DNA of 64,000 nucleotides from Magnetococcales bacterium (GTDB lineage: Bacteria > Pseudomonadota > Magnetococcia > Magnetococcales > Magnetaquicoccaceae). Made by a program: the position numbers and the translations under genes. Where the stretch lies: NCBI GenBank assembly GCA_015231915.1, contig JADGAR010000011.1, positions 1 through 64,000 of the forward strand, in the 5' to 3' direction. Below, in pieces: positions 1 through 8,626 of the stretch (position 1 is the stretch's first letter; the number at the start of each line of letters is the position of its first letter). The notes below the pieces were generated by a model, which was not told the DNA's origin, made no database searches, and saw nothing but the letters and a program-made list of their open reading frames with translations.

Positions 1-153
1 ACCCCCCCCCTGCGCCCCGTGCCGGGCATGGATCTCGACCGGGTGGAACATCGCTGGCTCGAGCATCGCGCAGGATTGGCGGATCATCGCCTTTTTTTAT
101 GGAGCTGGCTCGCCTTGCAGGCCATTTTGCCATCGGAGACCCTGCCGCCATGA
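1..153 (+). CDS. C-terminal end of an asparagine synthase-like protein (5' part outside window)
   Basis: The frame is open from base 1 and ends at TGA 151-153, giving 50 residues. They contain a pattern typical of the extreme C-terminus of AsnB-family proteins: a helix ending in R-x-x-W, then E-H-R-A-G-x-A-D-H, then L-W-x-x-L-A-L-Q-A. This matches the family pattern of a W..EH..G..DH segment followed by LW..L. The stop overlaps the ATG of the next gene in an ATGA junction, which supports a real coding end and translational coupling. If the family call is right, the protein would transfer amide nitrogen from glutamine to a carboxylate. The fragment is too short for certainty, and the catalytic parts are not visible. 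Confidence 0.55.
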   Translation, partial: TPPLRPVPGMDLDRVEHRWLEHRAGLADHRLFLWSWLALQAILPSETLPP

Positions 154-2150
154 ACCTCGCCAGGATCCTCCGTCCCGCCCCTTTGCCCCCCGTGCCCCAG
201 GGTTCGCGGCTGGCGTGGCGGCTCTTTTTGCTGGCGCTCCTGCTGGCGGTGGGGGTCCGCTTCGGCCTCACGGCCCTGGTGGTTGCGCAACGCCCCATGC
301 CCATCGACCTCGATGACAGTTTCACCAGAATCTTCCAGGGGGTGCGCAACCTCCACTGCTTCACCCAGCACTGCGCGGCCCTGGATAGCCTGCGTCATCA
401 GGCAACCTCCTTTCCCGGCGATTTGAGCACCGGGGATTATCCTCTGTGGGATGTCTGGACCCGGGTGAGCATTCTGTCCGAACCCCTGTCCGGGTTGCTG
501 ATCACGGGGTTGCACGCACTCGGACTGTCGCTGGTGCAAGGTCACGACCTGCTCGTCCTGCTCTATCCGCTCCTCGTGTTCGGCGCGCTCGGCTACTGGC
601 TGCTGGTCTCCTTCGGTCCCGGACCAGCCGGATTGGCCCTGGTGCTGCTGACGTTGATGTGGGATCTGGGGCGGGGGATGATTCTTCTGCCCGGCGAGGC
701 CGCGCTCGGTCTCGCCATGCTGGCCTGGGCACGCATCCGCCACCGGGGCGCGGCCAGCGCGAAGGAGATCTTTTTCCTGGTTCTGCTGATGTCCGGCTGG
801 CACATGATCGGCAAAATGTGGGCCGTGGTGACCCTGATGGCGTATGGCTGGTTGGCCGGACGCCCACTGACGGGCGGGGAGAAAAAATGGCTCGCCGCCA
901 CGCTGGCCGTGCTGGCCATGGCGTTCCTGCTGCCGCCGCTGCTGGTCTCCGGGAGCGGCATCCCCACCCTGGACGGCATCACGCGACTGACCCCTGGGGA
1001 ACTGCTGGCCTTCCATTGGCCGGCCATCCAGGCCAGCGTCCAATACCTGGTCATTTTTTACAAGCACCCGTGGTATCTCGTCATCCTGTTCGGCTTCGGA
1101 TTCCTCACCCTGGCCCCTGGGGAACGCAGCCATGCGCTCTTCTGGCTGCTGCTGTTCGCCGCGCTGCTGACCGCCTCGCTCATCGATCACCAGCCCGCGC
1201 ACCCCGGTCATCTCCTGACCCGCATCTGGGTGCCGTTCGTCTTCCTTCTGACCGGCCTGATTGCCCACGGCATCCATCAATGGAGCGTCCGCCTCGGCCC
1301 TCTGGTCAAGGCGGCCTGGCACCAGGCCGACGACACCCGCAATCTCTTCGTCCTGACCCTCATGCTGGGGTTCTCCCTGGCCATGGTCGATCAATTCCTC
1401 TTTCAGGTGCGGGCGGCGGTCAAGGATTACCCCCAGATCATGCGGCACAATCTGGTCCGTCACGAGCATCTCCTGCTCCCCTCGCAACCCGCCAGACTGC
1501 TCGCGCAGGATCCCCCTTGCCAGGACGTGCTCTACACGGATACCGCACTGGTCGTCTATTATCTCGTCCATGGCGCCCATCGCTGCGGGGCGCTGGTGGA
1601 GAGCGGGTCAGACCAGACCAGGGCCTGGATCGAGGCACGTACCGGCATCACCCATCTGGTGACCTGGAATCCGGTCAAGAAGCATTACGGCAGGCTGCCA
1701 GCCACGCGCCGCCATCCCGTTGTCATGCAACCGGAAGCCGGCATGGCAGCCGGCCCCTGGCATATCGGGCTGCACAATCCAGGGAAACAGGCGGTGCGCG
1801 TGCAACTGCGTCCCTCTGGAGAAGAAAAGGAACTCCCCCCCGGCTGGTCGGGGTGGTGGGAGGTCAATGGGAACGCCGTACCCGGACAACGCATGGAACT
1901 GGCCCCCCTCGGCGAGGCCGAGGTGCTGCTGACCGGCCTGCGGATCGGAGCGCCGGAGCCTGACGGCTTGCGCTGGCCGTGGGAGCAGGGGATCACCCTC
2001 GACATCGCGGAGGCCAGGGCGCCGGGTGGTCGGCGCCAACTCCCGTTCCGGGCCGGGGCGTTATGGCCGGGCGGCTCCCGCACGGTCACGGTGATCGACG
2101 ATACGGGCAGTTCGGTGCTTGCGACCGTGCATCAAGAACGGAGTCCATGA
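150..2150 (+). CDS. Large polytopic membrane protein, GT-C glycosyltransferase-like
   Basis: The 666-residue protein has one transmembrane helix near residues 22-45, then a first loop with an acidic D-L-D-D cluster, then roughly ten more hydrophobic segments up to about residue 430. A soluble C-terminal domain of about 230 residues follows, rich in beta-like sequence. An acidic motif in the first extracytoplasmic loop before a many-helix core is typical of GT-C polyprenyl-phosphate-sugar glycosyltransferases, so transfer of a lipid-linked sugar at the membrane is an inference. ATG 150 is chosen over an upstream in-frame ATG at 99 because it overlaps the preceding stop and has CGGAGA about 10 nt upstream. 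The family is not firmly recognised; it could be another multi-pass envelope protein. Confidence 0.6.
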   Translation: MNLARILRPAPLPPVPQGSRLAWRLFLLALLLAVGVRFGLTALVVAQRPMPIDLDDSFTRIFQGVRNLHCFTQHCAALDSLRHQATSFPGDLSTGDYPLWDVWTRVSILSEPLSGLLITGLHALGLSLVQGHDLLVLLYPLLVFGALGYWLLVSFGPGPAGLALVLLTLMWDLGRGMILLPGEAALGLAMLAWARIRHRGAASAKEIFFLVLLMSGWHMIGKMWAVVTLMAYGWLAGRPLTGGEKKWLAATLAVLAMAFLLPPLLVSGSGIPTLDGITRLTPGELLAFHWPAIQASVQYLVIFYKHPWYLVILFGFGFLTLAPGERSHALFWLLLFAALLTASLIDHQPAHPGHLLTRIWVPFVFLLTGLIAHGIHQWSVRLGPLVKAAWHQADDTRNLFVLTLMLGFSLAMVDQFLFQVRAAVKDYPQIMRHNLVRHEHLLLPSQPARLLAQDPPCQDVLYTDTALVVYYLVHGAHRCGALVESGSDQTRAWIEARTGITHLVTWNPVKKHYGRLPATRRHPVVMQPEAGMAAGPWHIGLHNPGKQAVRVQLRPSGEEKELPPGWSGWWEVNGNAVPGQRMELAPLGEAEVLLTGLRIGAPEPDGLRWPWEQGITLDIAEARAPGGRRQLPFRAGALWPGGSRTVTVIDDTGSSVLATVHQERSP

Positions 2151-2887
2151 TGGCCACCCCCTATTCATACGATCAAGGCTTCCTGTCGGCCACCACCAGT
2201 GGCAACCTGCTGTCCGCAAGAAAAATCACGGCCCGGCTGATGCCGCTGCTGCAACCCCGCAGCGTGGTCGATTTCGGCTGCGCCCAGGGCGGCTGGCTGG
2301 CCGCCTGGCGGGAACAGGGGGTGGCCGACGTGCTGGGTCTGGACGGCGCTTATGTCCGGGTGCAGGATCTGATGATTCCCGCAAGCGGCTTCATGCCGGT
2401 CGATCTGGCGGAATCCATCCAACTGGCAAGAACATTCGATCTGGCCATGTCGCTGGAGGTGGCGGAGCATCTCCCGCCACAGGCCTCCAGAAACTTCGTG
2501 GCAAGCCTGACCCGGCACGCCGACATTGTCCTCTTTTCCGCCGCGCCACCCGGTCAGGGGGGGGAACATCACATCAACGAACAACCCTACCAGTACTGGC
2601 GCGACCTGTTCGCCAGTCTGGATTATGTGCTGCTGGACTTCTGCCGCCAAAGCTTCCGGGACGACCCGGAGATTCAGCCCTGGTACCGTTACAATATTTT
2701 CCTGTTCTGTAAGCGGGAGCATCTCTCCCGTCTCCCGGCGCCGCTGACCGCCACCCTGCTCGACCCGGCGCAACCGGTGCCCGATCTCTCGCCCTGGCAC
2801 TATCGCCTGCGCAAGCGCATCGTGCCTGCCCTGCCCTATTTTGTCCGTCAATGGCTGGCCAAGGCCATGGTGCGCCTGCGCGGATGA
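2150..2887 (+). CDS. Class I SAM-dependent methyltransferase
   Basis: The 245-residue protein shows the SAM-binding motif I near residue 40 (V-V-D-F-G-C-A-Q-G-G-W), an acidic motif II (G-L-D-G), and a motif around S-L-E-V-A-E-H-L typical of Methyltransf_23/11 proteins. Two ATG codons occur at 2147 and 2150. The second lies 6 nt after a GGAG and is preferred. It overlaps the stop of the membrane gene, so the two are probably co-translated. The substrate is unknown; the neighbourhood of glycosyltransferase-like and radical SAM genes suggests a sugar or glycolipid. It ends 15 nt before a convergent gene. Confidence 0.8.
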   Translation: MATPYSYDQGFLSATTSGNLLSARKITARLMPLLQPRSVVDFGCAQGGWLAAWREQGVADVLGLDGAYVRVQDLMIPASGFMPVDLAESIQLARTFDLAMSLEVAEHLPPQASRNFVASLTRHADIVLFSAAPPGQGGEHHINEQPYQYWRDLFASLDYVLLDFCRQSFRDDPEIQPWYRYNIFLFCKREHLSRLPAPLTATLLDPAQPVPDLSPWHYRLRKRIVPALPYFVRQWLAKAMVRLRG

Positions 2888-2902
2888 CGGGACAGCTCCC
2901 GT

Positions 2903-4381
2903 CTACTCCAATATCTGCCTTTTGTCATTGGGAAAATAAACCGCCTTGATGGCGCGCGCGACGGCCTTGACAATGCTGCGCACATCCCGGGGACCCGCCC
3001 CCGGAAAGATTCGGGAACTGGCCAGCCAGGTGAACGAGAGACTGTACAACAACCGGTAGAAACGGGAGAGCGGCAGACTCAACAACCATGGCAGCCCCTT
3101 GAGAACGACATCCGGCATGAAGCAGAAGATCTGGCTCAGATAGAGCAGATTGGTTTGCCGGCGTTTCTCTTGCGGGGAGTAACCGGTCAGGGACGAGGAC
3201 TCGAACGAGGTGATCGTCGCATAATCGATCTGCGGATCCAGCGCGCCGATGGCGATGGCGTGATTGGTCAGGGCGGTCTTGGGAAAAGGGGAGAAGATGG
3301 TGAAGGTCGGAAAGGCGGGTGCAACCTCCCTGGCAAACAGAAAGGAGCGGTAATCGTCCTCCAGGGTGGTCCCCGGAATCCCCAGGATGGTATTGGCATA
3401 GGCATTCAAGCGATACTTGCGGGCAATGGCGAACGCGCCGCGCACCATGTCGTCGTTCATCTTGCGGTGCAAGACCTTGTTGCGCACCTCCTCGGAACCG
3501 GACTCGATGGACATGCTGATGCTGCGACACCCTGCCTGACTCAGGATGCGACCCACCTCGTCGGTCAGGGAGTTGCAGCGGATCAGGCAATAGAAGGGCA
3601 CGCCCACCTCCCGGGGATAGCGTTGCGCGAACTCTTCCAGCCAGGCATCCTGGCGCAGAACGAACACATCATCGGCAAAACGCACGAAACGCATGGTCGG
3701 AAAGCGCTCCTTGACCTCCTTGAGTTCCTCGATGAGATTGTCCACCGACCGGCGGCGCAGCAGTTTATTGCCCGGCCCCTTGAAGAGCATGTTGTAGGCA
3801 TGATTGAAACAGTAGGTGCAGCGATGCGGACACCCCCGCTGGCTCAAGAACGAACGAATGCCTTGCGCCTGCAAATCCGGATCGGCCTGATACAGCAGGG
3901 TCCGATCCGGGAACGGGATGGCATCCAGGTTCTGCGGGAGTTCCTTCACGCAGTCGGTTTGGCCGGGCAGCAGCAGGTTCGGGATGCCGTCCAGGGGCCG
4001 GTCGTTCTCCAGGGCCGCAAGCAGACGGGGCAGCAGCAGATCCCCTTCGCCGATACAGACGGCATCCAGATCCAGTTTGCCCAGTACCTCCGGAAAGAAG
4101 GTGGCATGCGCCCCGCCCATGATGCGAAACACCCGCCTGCCCCGCCACTGTTGATGGCGCCGGACCACCGCGTCGGCCTGGACGAAAAGATGCTCGTCCG
4201 GCGTCATCGCGCTGTAGGCCACCACATCCGGATCGAATTCCCGCAGGGTGTCGGTCAGGCGATGCCGGGTCAGGGCGAGCAGGCGCGGCTGATGGCCGTA
4301 TTGGCGCGCGATGGCGCCAAGCAGCATCACCCCCAAGGGTTCCGAAAAAAACAGATCGGCAACGACGAAGAGAATGCGCAT
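2903..4381 (-). CDS. B12-binding-domain radical SAM protein (paralogue 1)
   Basis: The 492-residue protein begins with a cobalamin-binding-like Rossmann domain (about residues 1-140, with I-M-G-G-A-H-A-T-F and I-G-E-G-D motifs). A radical SAM core follows with C-x3-C-x2-C in G-C-P-H-R-C-T-Y-C near residue 195. No D-x-H-x-x-G cobalamin ligand is obvious, as is common in this family. Members often methylate unactivated carbons or make C-C or C-S bonds. It is clearly homologous, end to end, to the gene at 14836-16305. The start at 4381 gives M-R-I-L-F-V-V, matching the paralogue's N-terminus. An in-frame start 12 nt upstream is possible. A divergent promoter pair lies upstream. Confidence 0.85.
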   Translation of the reverse strand: MRILFVVADLFFSEPLGVMLLGAIARQYGHQPRLLALTRHRLTDTLREFDPDVVAYSAMTPDEHLFVQADAVVRRHQQWRGRRVFRIMGGAHATFFPEVLGKLDLDAVCIGEGDLLLPRLLAALENDRPLDGIPNLLLPGQTDCVKELPQNLDAIPFPDRTLLYQADPDLQAQGIRSFLSQRGCPHRCTYCFNHAYNMLFKGPGNKLLRRRSVDNLIEELKEVKERFPTMRFVRFADDVFVLRQDAWLEEFAQRYPREVGVPFYCLIRCNSLTDEVGRILSQAGCRSISMSIESGSEEVRNKVLHRKMNDDMVRGAFAIARKYRLNAYANTILGIPGTTLEDDYRSFLFAREVAPAFPTFTIFSPFPKTALTNHAIAIGALDPQIDYATITSFESSSLTGYSPQEKRRQTNLLYLSQIFCFMPDVVLKGLPWLLSLPLSRFYRLLYSLSFTWLASSRIFPGAGPRDVRSIVKAVARAIKAVYFPNDKRQILE

Positions 4382-4412
4382 AGAAATATCCATCCACAGG
4401 AAAATTAATAAC

Positions 4413-4484
4413 AAAATAAACCCATTGCACCATTTTGTCAAGCGTGTCGGGCGCCTTGACAAGCCGGCGGCATCGGCCTATTAA
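4413..4484. promoter_or_regulatory. Divergent sigma-70-like promoter pair sharing an inverted repeat at the -35 boxes
   Basis: On the plus strand TTGACA (4456-4461) is followed after exactly 17 nt by TATTAA (4479-4484). On the minus strand TTGACA (4441-4436) is followed after 17 nt by TATTTT (4418-4413). The two -35 boxes are the arms of a perfect 8-bp inverted repeat, TTGTCAAG (4435-4442) and CTTGACAA (4455-4462). The promoters would serve the methyltransferase at 4528 and the radical SAM gene at 4381. The repeat could also be an operator. Confidence 0.65.
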
Positions 4485-4527
4485 AGAGGAATGGCGGTCG
4501 ATTCGACTCAATAAAAACAGGTGCAGC

Positions 4528-5229
4528 ATGAATCCAAGAAGCAGCGACGAAGATCCGGTCTGGATCCGCTATCAGCAGGAGTTCGCGCAGCACTATCATG
4601 AAGTGTTCTATGCCTCCAGTCCGGTGATACGGGCCGTTCAGGAGGCGGGACACCGCATGGTCGAAAAGCCGTTCGCGGCCACGACCCATTGCGAGCGCAT
4701 CCTGGAAGTGGGGGCCGGAGCCGGGGAGCACATCCCCCATGTGCGTCACACCTTTGGCGAGTATCTCGTCACGGACCTCAACGAAACGATCCTGGAACAG
4801 GCCCGCCAGGCCCATGGCCACAAACCGGGCCTGGTCTTCCAGGTGCAGGATTGCCGGCGGCTGACACTGCCCGACCAGTCGGTGGACCGGGTGATCTCGA
4901 TCTACAACCTGGAACACATCCCCGAACCCTTCCGGGCGCTCAAGGAGTGGACGCGGGTGCTGAAACCCGGCGGCATCCTGAGCATCGCCATCCCCACGGA
5001 GGGCGGCATCGCCTGGAATCTGGGACGCCACCTGACCACCCGGCGCACCTTCATGAAAAAAGGGTTCGACTGGGACTACATCATCGCCCGCGACCACGTC
5101 AATGCCTGTTCCCAACTGCTCGCCTTCATCCGCCACTATTTTTCCGACCGGAAGGAGTCGTGGTTTCCACTCGGCGTTCCTTCCCACCATCTCAACCTGA
5201 TCTGCGCCATCACCATTCGGGTACCATGA
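4528..5229 (+). CDS. Class I SAM-dependent methyltransferase
   Basis: The 233-residue protein carries the Methyltransf_11 pattern: motif I I-L-E-V-G-A-G-A-G-E-H near residue 55, a motif II acidic segment V-T-D-L-N, a D-x-V-I-S-I-Y-N-L-E-H-I motif IV region, and L-K-P-G-G motif VI. The start at ATG 4528 is chosen because the similarity begins just after it and the predicted transcription start (about 4491) lies upstream. It overlaps the next gene by ATGA (5226-5229). It leads a three-gene plus-strand operon of methyltransferase, membrane protein and methyltransferase. The acceptor is unknown, with a glycan or lipid likely from context. Confidence 0.8.
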   Translation: MNPRSSDEDPVWIRYQQEFAQHYHEVFYASSPVIRAVQEAGHRMVEKPFAATTHCERILEVGAGAGEHIPHVRHTFGEYLVTDLNETILEQARQAHGHKPGLVFQVQDCRRLTLPDQSVDRVISIYNLEHIPEPFRALKEWTRVLKPGGILSIAIPTEGGIAWNLGRHLTTRRTFMKKGFDWDYIIARDHVNACSQLLAFIRHYFSDRKESWFPLGVPSHHLNLICAITIRVP

Positions 5230-6728
5230 ACAGGACGCCCCCTGCCCCCATGTCACGCCAGGAGCAGCGCCTGCTGTGGATTCTCATCGGCCTGGCCACG
5301 CTGGTGTTCCTGTTCTTCTCCCTGGGATGGCCGGTTGCGCCCGGACGGGTCTACAGGAACTACCTCGAGCATTATTACGGGTTGCCGACCTTCGACACCT
5401 TCGCCCGTTCCGTCGGGGCCAGTTATGTGCTGGGATGGATCAGCCAGTTGCCGGCGTCCGGGATGGAGGTCGCCATGCTCTTGCTCTACCTTGTCCATCT
5501 CCTGGCCACCTACCACACGGCCCGCCTGTTCGGTGTGGGCATCGCGCAAATCGTCACCCTGGTCATGATCTTCCATACGACCCTGCTGGCCAATTTCCAC
5601 AGTCTCAACCACGCGCCGCTGACTGCGCTTGCGGTTTCTTTGTGGAGTGTCGCGCTCGTGCGCCTGTTCCGAACGCAAAGCAAAGCCGGCCTGTTCTTCC
5701 TGGGGCTGGTCACCTTCATGCCCGTCCTGATGCGACAAACCCCGATGGCCCTGCTGCTCACCCTGGTGTTTCCGGTCGTCTGTTTCGGCCTCTCCAGGCA
5801 GACCCTGACGCGCTCTGCCATCCTCGGCGCCGGCTTCCTGGTGGGCCTGACGGGTCTGTTGATCTACCATCACCAGGCGTTCAACGTCTGGAAACTGTCC
5901 AGCAAAACCAACCTCCAGGTGCCGGTCGTGCATGTGCTCTTCGCCTCCCCCAAACTCGCGCCGGAGCATGGACCGAAAAACCGGGAACTGTTGCGCCTCG
6001 TTCAAGACGAACTGCTCTCCCTGGAAGAGTACCAAAAAAGCGGCGTGACCCTGCGGCATTTCACCACCGGTCCCATGTCCATGAACCAATACACGGACCT
6101 GATCTATTTGAATCACAGGCATCCCGGTGTGTTGACGGAGGCCGTCTCCGAAGCCATCCGGGCGCGTCCACTGGCCTTCGCCGGCTCTCTGCTCACCATG
6201 ACCTGGAACATGTACACCACCAATCCGGCCCTCTGGCCCCCCTCCAGCCAGCCCCGTGCGGAAAAAGCGCCGGATGATCCCCCAGCGAGCGAACTCGCCC
6301 GCTTGCGGGCCGCCTATCCCGAGCAGAACAAGTCCGATCTCGCCCGGATCATGATCGACCAGGCTTTCCCCATCCCCACACAGGCGCAAAAAGAGGCGGT
6401 TGCCGACCAGATCGCCCGCATCAAGGAAAAATTCACCCGCAGCGGCGATTACCACGCCGCCTTTGTCGTCATCAGCTTTTTGCAAAAAATCGTCCCGCCC
6501 ATGCTGTTGTTCCTGATCTTGACGCCATTCCTGCTGCCGGGGATGCGCTCTCCGGAAATCAGACTGCTGGTGGTGATGCTGATACCGATCATTCTGCTGA
6601 TCTTTATGTCCGGTCTGTTCGCGCCCGATCCCGAACTGCGCGCCCCGTTCGACTTCCTGATCATCCTGGGCGGGGTGGTGGGCGCACGGGAACTGGCCGC
6701 ACGCGCGCTGGCATGGGGGACACGATGA
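5226..6728 (+). CDS. Polytopic membrane protein of unknown family, possibly GT-C-like
   Basis: The 500-residue protein has about seven hydrophobic helices in the first 215 residues. A hydrophilic stretch of roughly 200 residues (about 220-415) follows, then three more helices near the C-terminus. Its layout differs from the larger membrane protein at 150-2150, since here the soluble part lies between two membrane blocks. It overlaps both neighbours through ATGA junctions (5226 and 6725), so all three genes are probably translated together. I do not recognise the family. A role in exporting or glycosylating the methylated product is only an inference from position. Confidence 0.6.
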   Translation: MNRTPPAPMSRQEQRLLWILIGLATLVFLFFSLGWPVAPGRVYRNYLEHYYGLPTFDTFARSVGASYVLGWISQLPASGMEVAMLLLYLVHLLATYHTARLFGVGIAQIVTLVMIFHTTLLANFHSLNHAPLTALAVSLWSVALVRLFRTQSKAGLFFLGLVTFMPVLMRQTPMALLLTLVFPVVCFGLSRQTLTRSAILGAGFLVGLTGLLIYHHQAFNVWKLSSKTNLQVPVVHVLFASPKLAPEHGPKNRELLRLVQDELLSLEEYQKSGVTLRHFTTGPMSMNQYTDLIYLNHRHPGVLTEAVSEAIRARPLAFAGSLLTMTWNMYTTNPALWPPSSQPRAEKAPDDPPASELARLRAAYPEQNKSDLARIMIDQAFPIPTQAQKEAVADQIARIKEKFTRSGDYHAAFVVISFLQKIVPPMLLFLILTPFLLPGMRSPEIRLLVVMLIPIILLIFMSGLFAPDPELRAPFDFLIILGGVVGARELAARALAWGTR

Positions 6729-7516
6729 CACAGGAACGGGACCATCCCCTGCATTTTTCCATTCACTCCAGGCTGCGACTGGCGCACCTGCGGCGACTGA
6801 TGCCGCCCGCGGCGGGAGGCCGCCTGCTCGATGTGGGGTGTGGCCTGGGTTATCTGACCATGGCCCTGGGCGAGGGATACCGGTGTGTCGGACTGGACGC
6901 CGATTTCGGCTCGGTGAACGCCAACCGCCAGCGCGGTCTGCCAGGCATGGTGCAGGGTCGCCTGGACCGTTTGCCCTTTGCGGACGACACCTTTGCGGTG
7001 GCGATCTGTTCCGAGGTGCTGGAACACCTCCCGGATGGCGCGGATGCCGCAGCACTGGCGGAAATCGCCCGGGTGGTCCAGCCTGGCGGACGGATCCTCG
7101 TCACCGTCCCCGCCCTGGAGGGGGTCCGGGCCACGAGTCGGCTGCGCAATCTGGGGCACGACGATCCGAACGGGGGGGAGTACCACTACCGCATGGGCTA
7201 CGCCTGGCAGGACCTCGCCACCCTGATCGCAGGCATTCCAGGCCTGCAAGTGGCAACACACCGGTATGCCATGTTCCTGCTCTCCGAACTGGCCATGGAT
7301 CTGCTCAAGTGGGTCTATTTCAAACAGAACTCCCTCAAGGAGCATGCCCACATCATGGACACCAAAAACACTCCGCTGTTCCGGATCTACCGGCGGCTGT
7401 TTCCGCTGATGCATCTTGTGTTCGTGCTGGAGGACCGGCTGCTCGCCTCCTGGCTGAAGGGGCACATCCACATCCTCGCTTTGGAACGGGTGGCGGACGG
7501 TCGGGGCCGCTCATAG
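6725..7516 (+). CDS. Class I SAM-dependent methyltransferase (Methyltransf_11 type)
   Basis: The 263-residue protein shows motif I L-L-D-V-G-C-G-L-G-Y near residue 38, an acidic G-L-D-A-D motif II, the post-II sequence L-P-F-A-D-D-T-F, the S-E-V-L-E-H-L motif and a V-x-P-G-G-R-I-L motif. These are classic for small-molecule or lipid methyltransferases related to UbiE and the phospholipid enzymes. The C-terminal 90 residues contain two hydrophobic patches and may lie at the membrane. ATG 6725 overlaps the preceding stop. Its 3' end overlaps the convergent SPASM radical SAM gene by 6 nt. Confidence 0.8.
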   Translation: MTQERDHPLHFSIHSRLRLAHLRRLMPPAAGGRLLDVGCGLGYLTMALGEGYRCVGLDADFGSVNANRQRGLPGMVQGRLDRLPFADDTFAVAICSEVLEHLPDGADAAALAEIARVVQPGGRILVTVPALEGVRATSRLRNLGHDDPNGGEYHYRMGYAWQDLATLIAGIPGLQVATHRYAMFLLSELAMDLLKWVYFKQNSLKEHAHIMDTKNTPLFRIYRRLFPLMHLVFVLEDRLLASWLKGHIHILALERVADGRGRS

Positions 7517-8626
7517 TTTGCAGCAGCGGGCACAGGCCGGAAACATGCGCTCTTTCAGTCGCTTGCGAAAGGTGGTCATGGTGGTGTCGTTCCACACCGT
7601 GAAGGGGTCGCGTCCCTCCAGGCTGCCAAGCTCCAGGTAGATCTTGGAACAAGGGTAAAGAGACCCGTCGGCGTCGAGCAGCATGCCGCGCCACGCGAAC
7701 AGGCACTTGCGCGGGGAGCGGAACGGCTCCCCGGAATACCAGTGGCGGGTCTCCTCCGGGGTCAGGTCGGGCGCCCACTGCACGGGCAGGTCGGGGGCCT
7801 CGCGGGCCAGATACGCCTTGAACTCGCCAATTGCTGCGGCCATGGTGCTCAGGTCACCGGTTTCGGCCACCTCGTTGATCCCGGCTTCGGTGGCAAACAG
7901 TTCGCGGATCACCGTACCCTGGGCCGCCAGCTCGTCGGGGAGCAGATAGTTGTAATGCTGGATGCGCAAGCCGTCCAGTTGCAGGCGTCTTGCCAGTTCC
8001 ACCGCGTGCCGCATGTCCCGGATGGCGCGCGGGGTGATGGTATAATTGAGGATGATCTGCGTCCTGCCGCGCTTGTTGGCAAATTTCGTCAAATTTTCCA
8101 GAAACTTCCCATAGGCGAAGGAGGCGCAGGCCACCTGGTTGTGGGATTCGGGATCGCCCAGCAGGGTGAAGTCGATGTAATCCAGTTCCAGTTCGATCAA
8201 CCGCTCCATCACGCCTGGGCGCATCAGGGTGCCGTTGGTGAAGATCTGCACCGGCAACCCTTTGCCCTTGGCATAGGCCACCATCTCCACCAGATGGGGA
8301 TGGGTGAACGGTTCGCCCCCGGACAAAATGACACATGGGCGTTTGCTGGCCACCTGATCGATGAAGCTTTGAAAGGCCGCAAGCGGCAAGATATGTCTTG
8401 TTTTCAATTCTTCATGAAAATAACACATCTCGCAACGAATATTGCACTGGTGCGTAATGGCAACCGTCACGTTGGTCACCGAACGAATCGGCAACGGATT
8501 GACATAATAATCAAACGGCAACAAAAAAGCCTGCTTGAGGATGGTCGAAAAAGGATACATGCGCTTGAAATAGCGAATGCGCCGGTAGACGTTGTAGAAA
8601 ATGCGCAGTGTCTCCCAGGGCTTCAT
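7511..8626 (-). CDS. Radical SAM protein with SPASM-like C-terminal cysteines
   Basis: The 371-residue protein has the radical SAM motif C-x3-C-x2-C (C-N-I-R-C-E-M-C) near residue 62, followed by the glycine-rich G-G-E-P. Its C-terminus adds a K-C-L-F cysteine, an L-Y-P-C-S cysteine and a terminal C-A-R-C-C cluster, which fits a SPASM or twitch domain holding auxiliary Fe-S clusters. Such enzymes modify peptides or sugars, as in aminoglycoside dehydrogenation or peptide maturation. The start at 8626 overlaps the upstream gene's stop (8623) in an ATGA junction. It is the last gene of the minus-strand glycan operon. No small precursor peptide is visible nearby, so a sugar substrate is favoured. 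Confidence 0.8.
   Translation of the reverse strand: MKPWETLRIFYNVYRRIRYFKRMYPFSTILKQAFLLPFDYYVNPLPIRSVTNVTVAITHQCNIRCEMCYFHEELKTRHILPLAAFQSFIDQVASKRPCVILSGGEPFTHPHLVEMVAYAKGKGLPVQIFTNGTLMRPGVMERLIELELDYIDFTLLGDPESHNQVACASFAYGKFLENLTKFANKRGRTQIILNYTITPRAIRDMRHAVELARRLQLDGLRIQHYNYLLPDELAAQGTVIRELFATEAGINEVAETGDLSTMAAAIGEFKAYLAREAPDLPVQWAPDLTPEETRHWYSGEPFRSPRKCLFAWRGMLLDADGSLYPCSKIYLELGSLEGRDPFTVWNDTTMTTFRKRLKERMFPACARCCKL

Noticed and set aside
7511-8626. SPASM radical SAM protein as the maturase of a ribosomally made peptide
   Set aside because: No short precursor-like gene with a leader sequence lies nearby; the surroundings are glycan genes.
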